Shown piece by piece: positions 1 through 11,652 of a DNA stretch of 64,000 nt. Made by a program: the position numbers and the translations under genes. How positions within the stretch are numbered: position 1 is the first letter of the stretch; each line of letters begins with the position of its first letter. The notes under the pieces are model-generated. The model had not been told where the DNA came from. It was given only the letters and a program-made list of their open reading frames with translations, and ran no database searches. The stretch is from Adenanthera pavonina (lineage: Eukaryota; Streptophyta; Magnoliopsida; Fabales; Fabaceae). The stretch spans positions 9,563,001-9,627,000 of the forward strand of contig JAIVEN010000028.1 of the NCBI GenBank assembly GCA_026686845.1, read 5' to 3'.

Positions 1-894
1 TTTAATGTGTTCAAGTGATTATTGTTTGTTTCAATGAACCTTAATGTTCACTGTGATAATATATGTGCTTGATTTGGTAACTACTACTGAGATTCTTTGA
101 ATTTCACCTTCCCATATACTAACCATGTCTAGGAAGCAATTATGGCAAGGCCACCAAGGAAGAGAAAGGAAAGGAGATAGAACTTGGTCATTAGTATGTT
201 ATTGCTTGCAATGGCCATGAGTTTTGAGCATTTGTGTAAATTTGTAAAAATGATGTTAAATCTATTTCTTCATGCTTTTATGTTACTTTAGTCTTAGTGA
301 ATGTATGGCATGATATGAGGATAAATTATAGCCATGTAAATATTTTATATCTTTTGCTTTGCAAAATACTTAGATGCAAATGGTCATTCTGACCTCTTCA
401 TGGTAAACATGCCACTGTTTGGACATTTTATTGTGTAAAGTATGAATGTCATATATGGATAAGATACAGAAAAAAAAAAGATCTTTCAAATAGTCCAAAG
501 AGCACTATATTTGGATGTGTGTGTTAATTATAGTGATTTTTTGAATTCAGCTCCAGAAAACTGGATTTCCTAAAATTGACCAAATGAACAGTAGAATTTC
601 ACAAAATTTACTGTACAAATTGGCCTAGTCATTGCTCTATTTTATATTTTTTTCCATGTATACAATATTCTAAGATATTTTTAGAGACTTGAATTACTTA
701 CATATGATTTTTATAGAATTAGTTATGATTTTTCAAAATTCATTCGATAATAGGATTTGGTTCACATGAACAGTACCAACAAATATGAAAAATTCTGTTT
801 TGTTATTTTCTTTGATTCAAGCTTCTAATAAATTATAAATGGACTCTATAATGGTCTAATACATAGAAAAAAGGTCTAAAATCAAGGTGTTACA
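1..894 (+). mobile_element. LTR family A, 3' part (left end outside window)
   Basis: Non-coding. It matches, in the opposite orientation, the first ~850 bases of the LTR at 2765-5236: shared blocks include the 'ctgtacaaattggcc' stretch, the 'caattatggcaag' stretch and the terminal ggtgttaca. The right terminus is the CA at 893-894. Orientation follows the full copy at 31975-34827. The five bases after it (895-899, tagca) should be the target duplication, but the left flank lies outside the window. It cuts off the 5' LTR of gypsy 1, of which only the last ~100 bases remain to its right. No ORF here is believable. Confidence 0.8.
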
Positions 895-996
895 TAGCAC
901 ATCGTGGCTCCATATGATTCTAGACCAAATCAGAGTTTTTTGCTGTTTTGAGGTTTTAAGAGTTGTTTTCGGGGTTCTTGAAGGTAGGTTATTACA
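895..996 (+). mobile_element. Gypsy 1 5' LTR, last ~100 bases (family B)
   Basis: Matches the end of the 3' LTR at about 11550-11652, including 'agttgttttcggggttcttg' and the terminal ttaca. By eye identity is roughly 85 percent over ~100 bases, which suggests an old insertion. The remainder of this LTR lies left of the family A insertion, outside the window. Confidence 0.8.
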
Positions 997-999
997 TTT

Positions 1000-1011
1000 T
1001 GGTATCAAAGC
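1000..1011 (+). promoter_or_regulatory. Primer-binding site (tRNA-iMet type) of gypsy 1
   Basis: tggtatcaaagc starts four bases after the LTR end at 996. The common plant initiator-Met PBS is tggtatcagagc, so there is one mismatch. It primes minus-strand DNA synthesis and fixes the LTR/internal boundary. Confidence 0.8.
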
Positions 1012-1144
1012 AATGATTTAGGCCATTGCTTCTATTTTTGGTAATGCTTGGCATAATCATAACTGCATAGACTTGGATATTCCCATTGCAATACAAGTCT
1101 AGAGTCATGAAACTAAACATGTTGTTACTTTTGTGTTGCAGAAA

Positions 1145-2345
1145 ATGTCTCATAGAGGAAGACAAAGCAACAGTGATTTGATAAGACAGATGCATGAGAT
1201 GTTGGCATACCTCAATGATCATGTAAATACCTAGGGGAAACACTTAATAGAATGAAACAATAGTTGAACCAATAGAGGTATGGCGATATGAATGAAGAGG
1301 CCAGCATGTATATGGATTTGAATATTAAGGTAATGATGATGAAGATGAGGTGGAATCGGAGAGAGCCCCAAGAGCTAAAAGAAGGGGTATCTCATCTCAA
1401 TTGAAGGACTTTTGAAACTTCATTCCCCCATCTCTCAAAGGTAAAATGAATTTTGCATTAGCTATGAAATGGATAGACCAACTTGAGACCATATTCGGTG
1501 TGATAGATTGCACCTCTGAGCAAAAGGTGCAACTGGCAGTGTTCAAGCTGAGAAGAAGGCTAAGCGCTGGTGGAGGAGTATTCTACCCAGCGTTGAATCT
1601 GCCCTAATGAATTAGGAACAATTTAAAGAAAGATTCTTCACATACTACTTCCCTCCTCCCTTGATGATGCAAAAGGAGGCTGAATTTCTAGCTTTTCAAC
1701 ATAGGAACTTGTCAACTAATGATTATATTGACCAATTTCTGGATCTAGCTAAATATTCCACTTACTTGAACAATCACCCTAATGATAAGTGGAAGGCTCA
1801 ACGATTGTTTGAAGGAGCTCATCTAGAAATCAAGGAAAGGTTGAAAATAGTTGAATTTGTATCCTTTAAGGACTTGTGTGCAAAGATGCATGTTCTATCC
1901 TTTAAGGACTCCATGATCCAAGCCTTTTCTTATCTAGGAGCTATTGGAGGTGTCAATAAAAGAAGTAGATTTGGCAATAGTAGTGGTAGTAGTGGTTCTA
2001 GTGGAGGAAAAGGTTGATATAACAGAGGTCATTTTGGCAGAACAAGGCACAAGCTTGGCCAAGATTAGTCTGATAGAGGTCAGCATGGCAAAGGGCAATT
2101 CTATAAAAGAGGCTTTGACCAAGGAAGCCCCAGTCATATTAAAATTACAGGAAGGGATGTAGGTCCTTCTTAATATAGTTCAGGCAGTGCTTCAACTCCT
2201 TATGCAAGATGAGGGATGAATCTTAGTGATCGACCATATTGATTTGTTATAACTATAGGAAGTCGGGACATATTTCACGGGGATGCCACGAACCTAGATG
2301 TGATAATGCAATGAGAAAGCCCATGATGCTCAGACGAGTCTTGCA
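1145..2345 (+). pseudogene. Gypsy 1 gag (capsid/nucleocapsid), broken
   Basis: The probable start is the ATG at 1145, after the PBS and a short leader. The frame soon meets a TAG near 1231 and changes more than once. The longest open part (1661-2017) has a retrotransposon gag look: '...EAEFLAFQHRNLSTNDYID...' followed by a basic and Gly/Ser-rich tract (KRSRFG, then SSGSSGGKG). A zinc knuckle is readable near 2246-2290 as C-x2-Y-x4-H-x4-C, with the second cysteine changed to tyrosine (tat for tgt). Gag would form the particle and bind the RNA. Stops, frameshifts and the damaged knuckle make it non-functional. Confidence 0.75.
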
Positions 2346-2399
2346 ATAACTAGATAGGAGGCAGATGCAGCACTTAATCTCATTCGAGGTAAACTTAAA

Positions 2400-2764
2400 C
2401 TAACGATTTCTATATTCATGCCTTGTTTGATTCTAGTGCATCGCATTCCTTTATATCTTTTGATTGTGCTCAGAGATTAAGTATTGTAGCAATGGAGTTA
2501 CCTTTTGAATTGTCGGTATCTACACCCATAGGAGTCTCAGTGAGAACTGCTCAAGCTTGTTTAAATTGTATGGTTCATTTTGAATACCAAACCACTAATC
2601 TAGATTTAATCTATTTGCCATTGCAAGACAATGATGTTATCATTGGGATGGATTGGTTAGAGACAAATAATACTATTCCTGACTATGCTTGGAAAATTGT
2701 GGTATTACCCATGAATATCTCTAGTGTAGAAGGGGATGAAAATGTTTGTTTGTCTCTTACCTAA
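2400..2764 (+). pseudogene. Gypsy 1 aspartic protease, interrupted
   Basis: The open stretch 2423-2764 has the retropepsin signature of plant Gypsy elements (FDSSASHSFIS at its start, where DSGASHSFIS is usual), so the active-site triad reads DSS rather than DSG. Further on 'IIGMDWL' matches the conserved ILGMDWL block. The frame ends where the family A LTR enters at 2765, and the pol frame resumes at 5237. The enzyme would cut the Gag-Pol polyprotein. The Gly-to-Ser change and the insertion make it inactive. Confidence 0.85.
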
Positions 2765-5236
2765 TGTAACACCTCTATTTAGGGCCTATTTTCCATATAT
2801 TAGACCGCATTGAAGTCCAATTATACTTAATTGAAAGCTTGAATCACATAAAACTTAAAACAGAATTTTTCAATTTTTGTGGTACTGTTCATGTGACAAT
2901 TTCTATTTTTCCTAATGAATTTTGAAAATTCATAACTAATTCTAAAAAAATCATATGTAAGTGATTCAAGTCTTTAAAAATATCTTAAAATATTATATAC
3001 ATGAGAAAAATATAAAATAGAGCAATTACTTGGCCAATTTGTACAGTAAATTTCATGAAATTTCACTATTCATATGGTTAATTTCTGAAATTCCAATTTT
3101 CTGGGCTAATCTGTAAAATTCACTATAATTCGTACACTTATCAAATTGAGTGCTCTTTAGCCCGTTTTAAATCAATTTCTATCTACTTTTCAACCATATA
3201 TAACATTCATATTTACATTACAAAATGTTCAAACAATAGCGGGTTTACTTTGTAGTGGTCAGAATAACCCTTTACATCCTAGTACCTTGTCAAACAAAAG
3301 CTATAAAATATTTACATGGCCATATTTCTTCTTCATATCATACCATACTTTCACTAAGACCTAAAGCAACATAAAAACTTAAAGAAACAGATTTAATATC
3401 ACATTTACAAACTTACACAAAAGGTCAAAGTTCATGGCCTTTGCAAGCCATATCAACTCAAACACCAAGCTCTTTCTCCTTTCCTTTCTCTTCCTTGATG
3501 GTCTTGCCATAATTGCTTCCTAATCGTGGTTAATATGTGAGAGGGAGAGATTCAAAGAATCTCAAAGGCTACTACCCAAACATGCTATCATATTATCACA
3601 TTTTCCATCAAAACATCAAGAAATCATAGTTCATCACAAAGACACATTGGAAACATATACATTTTACAAAAATTTTGGCAGAGTTTCATTTTGAAAAATG
3701 GACATCCTGACTCAAAACCCCTCATACAACTTAGCCAACAACATAGAAACATCACAAAACAACATTTCATTCATATACCATAGTATCAAATGTAAGGAAA
3801 ACAAACATGACAATATGAGTTCCCTTGATTTCTTCACTTGATCCACCACTTTTTAAACTTTCCACAACTTCCTTGAACCTAACCATATATTTAACTACCT
3901 TAGCCACTGATTTCCAGAATTACACAATACATTGCACCATAAACCCTAACTTTTTCACTTAACTTTCCTTTGAGTTTTTCTTGAATCCAACACTTATACT
4001 TAACTAATTTGGACCCTAAGGAATCCATTTTTGAGTCAAAAAATTGAAATTCCAACTCTAAGAACAACCCATTTCTGGCCAAAATTCATAGAAAATAGGA
4101 GAAAATTGATATACTTCATGATACATCAAACAACCTACATATTCAAGCTTTAAATGAGTATTCTATCATTCCCTTGATAAATCAATGTGGCCGAAACCCT
4201 AAGATATGGATGAAGGAAATATAATCCATGGATCATGCTTTAAAGACCATATACTACAAGCTTGAAGTGGTAGAAGTTAACTTACCAACTTAAACCTTTT
4301 ATTTCCTTGAACTTTCTCTTTTTCCTTCTCTCTTTTCTCTTTACATTTTTCCTCCCTTTATTTGCTGCTACAGCTCATGAAAATGAAGTGGAAAAGTGAG
4401 TGATTAAGTGGTTAATTATGTAGCTTAATCATAGTTAACACTTAACCAAACTTAGGTTACTTTTTGGCCAAAAATTGAATAACTTCTTGAGGAAGTTTTT
4501 CCAAAAACTTAGGCTGCCCAAACTGCCCCAAAATCACACAGAGAGTGAGTGCTTTAAGTGTCCAAAGTTGCTCAATTTTTCCCAATCCAGATATATCCTG
4601 AACTAGGTAATTTTTAACCGTACCAATAAAACTACTTTTTATAGTAAATTAGCATTTTTGGGCTACAAGACTATTCCAATTTTATTTTTATATTTCCTTA
4701 ATTATCTTGTCCGAAATGATATCTATGTATAGCCCATATCCTGTCTCGGTTACCTTTTAATCATCGGTGGGATCCATAATTTACTTTATCAGTTTTAAGT
4801 TACTTTTGGACACTCGACACTAATTATTTCTACATCCATAATCATTAACCCTCAATGCCATATACCATTAGACTTCTCTCATCGAGGGCTTCATTTTAAC
4901 AGTAATTTTTCATATTTACAAAATTACCCTAACCTGGGTTAAATTATAATTTCTAAAACTTTCAGGTCATTAAGTATAATTTTCCCCAAGGCTTTCCTAT
5001 TTCTCATTCCACGTAATATTTAAAAATTTTGGGACATGGATGTCATTTTTTTAATTCTTTAGGGGTAAAAATATAATTTTTTCATTTTTTCGTTCAACCA
5101 TGAAAAATGACCTCTTTGCTATTTTTCACACAGAATGGTGTTTGTCTATTTTCGTGAATTCCTTGTACATTTTACATTATCATTAATTATGTCATCTTTT
5201 ATTACTTAGTATCCAGTAAAATTTTGGGATATTACA
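2765..5236 (-). mobile_element. Solo LTR, family A (2472 bp), in gypsy 1 pol
   Basis: Begins TGTAACACC and ends GGATATTACA, so TG...CA termini. Reverse-oriented relative to the copies at 1-894 and 31975-34827, by shared internal blocks. No primer site, gag or pol lies between the termini, so it is a solo LTR. Flanks are cctaa (2760-2764) and tccaa (5237-5241), which fit a 5-bp target duplication with two C/T transitions. Removing the insert plus one duplicate joins the pol reading frame directly. The ORF-like stretch near 3900-4082 has no recognisable protein. Confidence 0.85.
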
Positions 5237-6690
5237 TCCAAGCCAATAGGTGCTTGCATAAAGGGTGGCAAAGATTTCTGGTTTTCTTCTCCATTAATGT
5301 AAATATGGAAGAAGGAATAGAAAGATATCCAATTATTTGTGAATATCTTGATGTGTTTTCAGAGGAGATTACCGGCTTGCCACCACCATGATAGATGGAA
5401 TTTTCCATTGATTTGGTGTCCAAGACAAGTCCCATTTCTAAGGCTCTATATCAAATGGTATCCTCTGAATTGAAGGAACTCAAGAAGCATACCAAAGATT
5501 TGTTAAAAAGGGATTTTATCATGCCAAGCATCTTGCCTTGAGGAGCTCTAGTATTATTTGTTAAAAAGAAGGATGATAGCCTCAAATTATGCATTGATTA
5601 CAGGAAACTAAACTGAGTGATAATTAAGAATAAATATCCTTTGCTACGGATTGAAGACTTGATTGATCAGTTGGTTGGTACCTCAGTTTTCTCTAAATTC
5701 GATTTGAGGTTGGGATATCATCAACTTCGGGTGTGTGCTGAGGATATGCCTAAAACAACTTTTCAAACTCGATGTGAGCATTATGAGTTGCTTGTGATGC
5801 CTTTGGGGTTGACCAATGCCCGGACAGTCTTCATGGATTATATGAACAAGGTGTTCCGTCCGTATCTTGACAACCTTGTAGTAGTCTTCTTTGATGACAT
5901 TTTGATATACGCCAATAGTGAGGAAGAATATGTACTTAATCTTTGGATTATGCTACAAGTGTTGTGGGATCACCAACTGTATGCCAAACTTAGTAAATGT
6001 GAGTTTTGGCTACAAGAGGTGAAATTTTTGGGTCAAGTGATTTCTGAAGAAGGTGTAACGTTGGGTCCTAGTAAAGTAAAAATGGTGTTGAATTGGGAAA
6101 GAGCGCAGTTAGTGATTAAAATTTGTAGCTTTCTAAGATTGACTGGTTACCATTGAAGGTTCATCAAGGTATTCTCTTAGCTTGTTATGCCATTGACTAA
6201 ACTCTCTCATAAGGATTGATCTTTCATTTGGGATGGGTGTGAGAGAGCATTCCAAGAACTGAAGGTTCAGCTGATGTCTACCCCAATGCTGATCATCCCT
6301 AACCTATCTAAGCCATTTACCATTTATACAAAAACTTCTAAAGAGGTTCTAGGGTGCATGTTAATGTAATGAAGGAGTTGTGGCATATGCTTCAAGGTAG
6401 TTGAAAACTCATGAGGAGAACTACCCTACTCATGACCTTGAACTAGCGATTGTAGTATTTGCCTTAAAGCTATGGAAGCATAATCTCTATGGCACTTAGT
6501 TTAAGGTGTTCAGTGATCACATGAGTTTGAAATATCTTTTTTATCAAAAAAAGTTGAAAATGAGACAAAGCTGATGGGTAGAATTCCTGAAAGATTATGA
6601 ATTTGCTTTAAAGTATCATCCTGGGAAAGCCAATGTAGTGGCAGATGCATTGAGCTGAAAGTCAAATCATATAGCCACTATGATGATGAG
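5237..6690 (+). pseudogene. Gypsy 1 reverse transcriptase and RNase H, broken
   Basis: From 5237 the frame gives a typical pre-RT and RT: 'EYLDVFSEEITGLPPP', then ISKALYQM, LKELKK, LFVKKKDDSLKLCIDYRKLN and (5617-6156) NKYPLLRIEDLIDQL, FSKFDLRLGYHQLRV, VMPLGLTNARTVFMDYMN. The catalytic block FFDDILIY (usual YFDDIL or FIDDIL) lies near 5888-5911. RNase H follows at about 6200-6660: AYASRQLKTHEENYPTHDLE (after a frameshift), KVFSDHMSLKYL and NVVADALS. Stops appear near 5389-5394, 5539, 5614, 6154, 6178 and in the RNase H. RT/RNase H would copy the RNA genome into DNA. Ty3/Gypsy identity is firm; activity is excluded. Confidence 0.9.
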
Positions 6691-8205
6691 AAACAACAGT
6701 TGTTGGAAAGCCTAAGAGATATGAAGTTATGTATTAATGTACACCCTAGTGTTTTAGTAGTGGGGTCTATCAAAGTGTCAAGTGATTTATGGAGGAACAT
6801 TTGCTATGCACTGCTAGAAGATCATTATCTTTTGGGCATTCAAGAATGGATTAAAATGGTGGAAACCCAGGACTTTGACATATTGGAAGATGGTATCATC
6901 CAGTACAGCAGTCGGATTTATGTGCCAAATGTTATGGGATTGTGAGAAATTATTCTGGAGGAAGCTCTTAAGAGCATGTATACTATTCACCCAAGTACTA
7001 CTAAGATGTACTAAGATGTGAGGCAAGGGTATTGGTGGCCAGGAATGAAAAAGGATATCACAGAATATGTGCAAGATGTCTAGTTTGTTAAAAGAGTGAA
7101 GATTGAACACTAATTGCTAACAGGTTCATTGCAACCTCTAGAGATTCCCGAGTGGAAATGGGATAGCGTCTCTATGGATTTTGTGATAGAATTACCAAGG
7201 ACCTCTGCAGGGCATAATACAATACGGGTAATTATGGACAGATTGACAAAGTCGGCCCATTTTCTTCTAATTCAGGAGACAATCACTATGGAAAAATTGG
7301 CCCAATTGTATATAAATGAGATTGTGAGATTACATGGAGTCTCAATGAATATTGTGTCATACAGAGATCTTCGATTTATATCAAGGATTTGGAAGTCCCT
7401 CTAGAAGGCCATGGGGACAAGGTTGAATTTCAGCACTGCTTATCATCCTCACTCTGATGGGTAGACTGAAAGAACAATACAAAGTCTGGAAGACATGTTG
7501 CAAACTTGTGTTTTGGAGAATAAAGGCAATTGGGATCAATATCTGCCATTGGTTAAATTTGGCTATAATAACAGCTATCACTCAAGTTTGCAAATGGCTC
7601 CTTACAAAGCTTTGTATGGATGAAAGTGTAGATCACTGTTGTGCTAGGTTAAACTTGGTGAATGAAGTCTATTAGGCCCAGATATCATGGATCAAACTTC
7701 TTAACAAATAGAAGGCATTCGACAGAAACTTCTAATCATGCAAAGTGGGCAGAAGAGTTATGCGGATAGAACGAGGGAACCATTAGAATTTGATGCTGGA
7801 GATTATGTGTTTTTGAAGGTTACTCCTATCACAGGTGTTGGGAGATCAATCTGAGAGAAGAAGCTCACTCCTCAGTATATGGGTCCATATCAAATTTCAG
7901 AGCGAATTGGGTCAGTGGCGTATCGAGTGGTGCTACTACTTAATCTCATAGGATTACATAATGTATTCCATGTATCTTAACTTAAAAAGTACCATCCTGA
8001 TCTGTCTCACATAATTGATGATAAGGAAGTTCAATTGCGAGAGGACCTGACTTTTGAGGTCACACCATTGCAAATTATTGATGTAAAGGTGAAGTAGTTA
8101 AGAAATAAAACTATTAAACTAGTGTGGTACTGTAGAGTGGCCTGACATCCAATGATGTCATGTGGGAGATAGAAGAATCAATACAAGCGAGATATCCTGA
8201 AATTT
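6691..8205 (+). pseudogene. Gypsy 1 integrase with chromodomain-like tail, broken
   Basis: Zinc-binding region: IHPSTTKMYYDVRQGYWWPGMKKDI, with the C-x-x-C part lost (about 6970-7090). Core at 7114-7404: WDSVSMDFVIELPRTSAGH carries the first catalytic Asp. The second reads SYRDLRF where SDRDPRF is usual, so that Asp has become Tyr. The TERTIQSLEDML block follows near 7467. The C-terminal region includes YADRTREPLEF, GDYVFLKV and LTPQYMGPYQI (about 7755-7900). The final part, IIDVKVK, LRNKTIKLV and, after a frameshift, WEIEESIQARYPEIFA ending near 8205, resembles the chromodomain-type tail of Tekay/Del chromoviruses, thought to guide insertion into heterochromatin. Several stops and frameshifts; not functional. 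Confidence 0.85.
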
Positions 8206-8249
8206 TTGCATAAGGTAAGAGTTTGAAATTTCGATGATGAAATTTTTAT

Positions 8250-8262
8250 AAGAATGGGAGAA
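8250..8262 (+). promoter_or_regulatory. Polypurine tract of gypsy 1
   Basis: Purine-rich aagaatgggagaa (one T) directly before the 3' LTR. It primes plus-strand synthesis and fixes the LTR start at 8263. Confidence 0.65.
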
Positions 8263-11200
8263 TTTAACAACCCTCATTACATTATCCCAAACATAATCCT
8301 TAACTAATGAATTACAATTGATGATATGTATAGGAATGGATGGGCCAGGATGGAAGAAGAATAAAGTGGAGGCCAAAAAGCTCTACGCCACGGCAAGCCA
8401 TAGGACCACCGTAGTGAGCAAGTTATAACTTTAAAACATTTTTGAACAGAAGGGCTTTATGCCACGGTGAACTTTCCTACCGCAGTGGCACCAGGCCTCA
8501 AACTTTTATAAATCAGAACCATATCAGACGAGCGTAGCAGAAAGAAATGAAGGGAGAAGCAAAGAGAAATGTTAGGGTTCAAGATTTTGACCCTTGAGAG
8601 TGACTTCTAATCTATAGGAGCTTGATAAATTGTTGGTAAGTGATTCTTGCTCCTCTCTTTCCAATTTTCTTTGATTTTTGAGGTGGATTTTTGGGTTTAT
8701 ATTTGGGTTTCTCATTTTGGCCAAAATCTACTGATTAAAATGGATGTAATGGGATTAATGATGTGTGATTTAGTGCTAATGAAGCTTGGCTATGAGTTTT
8801 AGAGGGAGTATATGTGATTTATACCTAACCATAGGTTATTTATGGTTGAGGAAATTGGAAATCTAAAATTGATAAGATGGGTTATGATTTGAATGGTTAT
8901 TTGTAGCTCATTGATGCATGAAAATGGTATTGGGACCTTAGGTTAAGCATAATTGGTTGAGTTATAGATTCTGGTCTTGTATATTATGCTAATTGAGATA
9001 TTATGGTATTATAGTAGTTGTTTGGTTGACCGAAGGCATTCGAGTTGTAGGATAGCAATCAGGGAAGCTTGTGGAATTCGTGCGAGTGTGGTATTGACAA
9101 CTTAATTTTACTGGGTGTTTGTGATTTATGTATTATATCTTGGTACATGTATTGATAAGTGAAACATGTATTGATAAGTGAACTCTTATGAAACCCATCC
9201 AAAGAGCCCACTTTAACATGTATGACACCTATACCTTTGCAATACAAGGAATACAAAATTGGATAACAAAGAAAATGAACAAAAAGGGACAAGAATAGAA
9301 CCAAAATAAAGCAAAAATAGAGAAGATAAGAAGGATAGCTGTTGCTCTTGAGAAGTAGAACCCAGGAGAACCAGTCTCTTAAACCCTAGTTCCAATGATG
9401 CCGCAAGGATTGACCAATTACTTGATAAGTCAGTATTCTCTCTAGCACTCAAAGAAATGTAAGAGAAAAACTCATAAAACTAAAATTTTCATTGATCCAA
9501 ATCTGAAAAACACATATAAAAGTTAGCATTAAATAGGTAAGTTAAAATCTAACCTAATAAGCCTTGAAAACTAATTAATTTGGGCTCAAGTAATCCAAAT
9601 GGAATTATGAGACTTTTGGCTCAAATAACACTCCCAAAGGGTCTAGAAAACTAGTAAAATAAAAATATAAAACAAAATAACAAAAATTGATAAGAAAATA
9701 ATAAAAAAATACATAAGCCTTTGTAATCATGCCACCACATTAATAAAATCACATGTTTAGCATATGATATGCTTGTTTAAAAGGCGAGCTATAAAAAAGA
9801 CTACTAATTAACCAATTGAGCTTTATTAATCACTTAAGTTTAGCCTATAATTAATAAAAATGAAATTAAAATAAATTAAGCCTAATAATGCTTAAGTCAC
9901 ATGCTATTTTAGTGAAGTACATGATCTTTTAAGTAATCTCCTCTAATAGGCATTTCTGGGGCCTGACTCTTTTCAAGTGATACAGCCTCCTACCATGTTC
10001 TTGAATTTGTCCAAGCCTTCCTGTTCAACCATGACTAAAGAATCCTCTATCCTATATATATGTATATATATGCATTTTTCTTTTCATACCACGATATTGT
10101 TTGTGTATGTGTATAGTTTTCTATATATCATGGTATATATATAGGTATTTGTGATGTGTTGATTATATATGATGATGATGTGTAATTGTGACTGTAGCGT
10201 CCTTACCCAATTGCATGCTACCATGACCATAATGATGTTTATGATGATGATATCTACATATTTAGAGGCATGTTAGCATGGCATTGACATCATCACCATT
10301 AATGCATATTGTGAGATAGATGTTTGGGTAATAATGAGTTATGATATGAGAATGATAATGATAATATGATATGATGACTTGGAGAAGGATCCCTATTGCT
10401 AAATTCTCTTCCATGGCCCGAGAAAGCCAGGTGGCGGTAGACTGCACCTTCCCTAAATCACCACTATTTCGCGTTGGTCCAGAGGAATGAAATCCATGGT
10501 CCAAGCATTAGTGTCACCTTTGGCCTAATGCACTAGTGTGAGGTGAGCTTGGTGTTATACTGGAATCAATCTTCACCGGCTGTTGGAAGGGAATCACCTA
10601 CTGGAAATATCCTGTTATGATGCTAGCCCATGGTTCTAGCCATGTACGGGGGAGAACATACATACCATGTCATTTTGCATTCATTGCACCATGTGCACTA
10701 TTGTATGAATTATTATATATGTTGCCTGTAATTGTCCCAGTTATTGAGACTTTGTCTCACACCCCCTTCTCATGACCAACATTTCAGATGAAGACTCTGA
10801 CACTAGTTCGAAGAAGACGAATGAGTCATAGTCACTCTGGAGTGGGAATATTCAAGTTACGGTAGTGTGTGTGTATTGCCTATATATGCATTATGCTAAG
10901 TAGAAAAGCATGTTTGTAATTCATATAAGAATGATGACATTGAGATGATGATAGGGGTCTCTGTAATGATAATGAATGGCTGTATGCATGTAATAATGAT
11001 TTGGACCATAGGTGGTCAGTGTGGTTGGAGTGTGTGTTGGTGAACTAAAAAGGTCGCATAAGTGAGCCCAAGGAGGTCTTGGGCCTGGTATGTGAGTTTT
11101 AAGCATATAACCTATTATGTGAATTTGGGATTCAAGGGGGTTGAATCTCGGAGAAGTGGTTTCTTTAAGGTGAAACCTTCTTGGACAAATTTGTTGAGCT

Positions 11201-11652
11201 TAATAAAACCTGTGTGAATGATCACTGAGTGTCAAATTGCCTTTGGTGGCAAATAGAGGAGGTTTGTGGTGAGTTGGTCAAAAAGTGACCAAAATGGTAT
11301 CGGGTGTCTAAATCTCTGTACGGAGATAGATTCAATTGAAATTGGTGTCTATGGTTAGATTAGGACAAGATTGACTTGTAGGAGTTGAGATTAGGTCAAT
11401 CAAAGGTCGAAGTATAAAGTTATGCACGTCGGAAGTTCAACCCAGAAAGTTAGAGTTCGTTGATATGGTATTAGTAAAGGGGTGCCATGATGCTAGAACT
11501 CAGGTCATAGTGCTACACATTACTGCTTGGCTGAGGCCACGGCGGTACTATAGCACACCACATATCCATACGATTATGGCCCAAATCAGAGTTTTCAGCT
11601 ATTTTGATGTTTTAGGAGTTGTTTTCGGGGTTCTTGAAAGTATGTTGTTACA
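8263..11652 (+). mobile_element. Gypsy 1 3' LTR (family B, 3390 bp)
   Basis: Starts TTTAACAACCCTC (the TG of TGTAACAACCC has changed to TT) and ends GTTGTTACA at 11652. A TATA-like TATAAAT at 8507-8513 is shared with the copy at 14818, so transcription would start just downstream. It also has the landmarks of the family: a GC-rich 'accgc(a/g)gtggc' near the start, a gcatgyyanc palindrome pair (10213 and 10268), the 'tgagactttgtctcacaccc' block (10745) and 'gaggccacggcggtac' near the end (11533). It is ~0.8 kb longer than solo LTRs of the family because of an extra segment at about 9140-10040. ORFs inside it look like chance. Confidence 0.85.
9140..10040. mobile_element. Unidentified ~0.9-kb insertion in the family B LTR
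   Basis: The other family B LTRs pass directly from the 'gtgtttgta...' stretch to the tatata/gcatg stretch. Here ~0.9 kb of unrelated sequence lies between them. At its left edge 'acatgtattgataagtga' occurs twice in a row (about 9146-9182). No terminal inverted repeats were found by eye. On the minus strand 9213-9452 is open (79 codons) but resembles nothing I recognise. Class unknown; edges are approximate. Confidence 0.45.

Larger units (their letters stand above)
895..11652 (+). mobile_element. Gypsy 1: degenerate Ty3/Gypsy (Tekay/Del-like) retrotransposon
   Basis: Whole-element call. Order seen: 3' end of the 5' LTR (895-996), primer-binding site (1000-1011), gag, protease, RT, RNase H, integrase, chromodomain-like tail, polypurine tract (8250-8262) and 3' LTR (8263-11652). 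RT before integrase is the Ty3/Gypsy order. The LTR over 2.5 kb and the degraded chromodomain-type C-terminus suggest the Tekay (Del) chromovirus clade (inference). Every coding domain has stops or frameshifts, so it cannot act alone. A family A solo LTR sits at 2765-5236, between protease and RT. The LTR family of this element (family B) recurs at least six more times in the window. Confidence 0.85.

Noticed and set aside
1000..1011. A tRNA-Met gene
   Set aside because: Only the 12-base primer complement is present, next to an LTR end; there is no cloverleaf.
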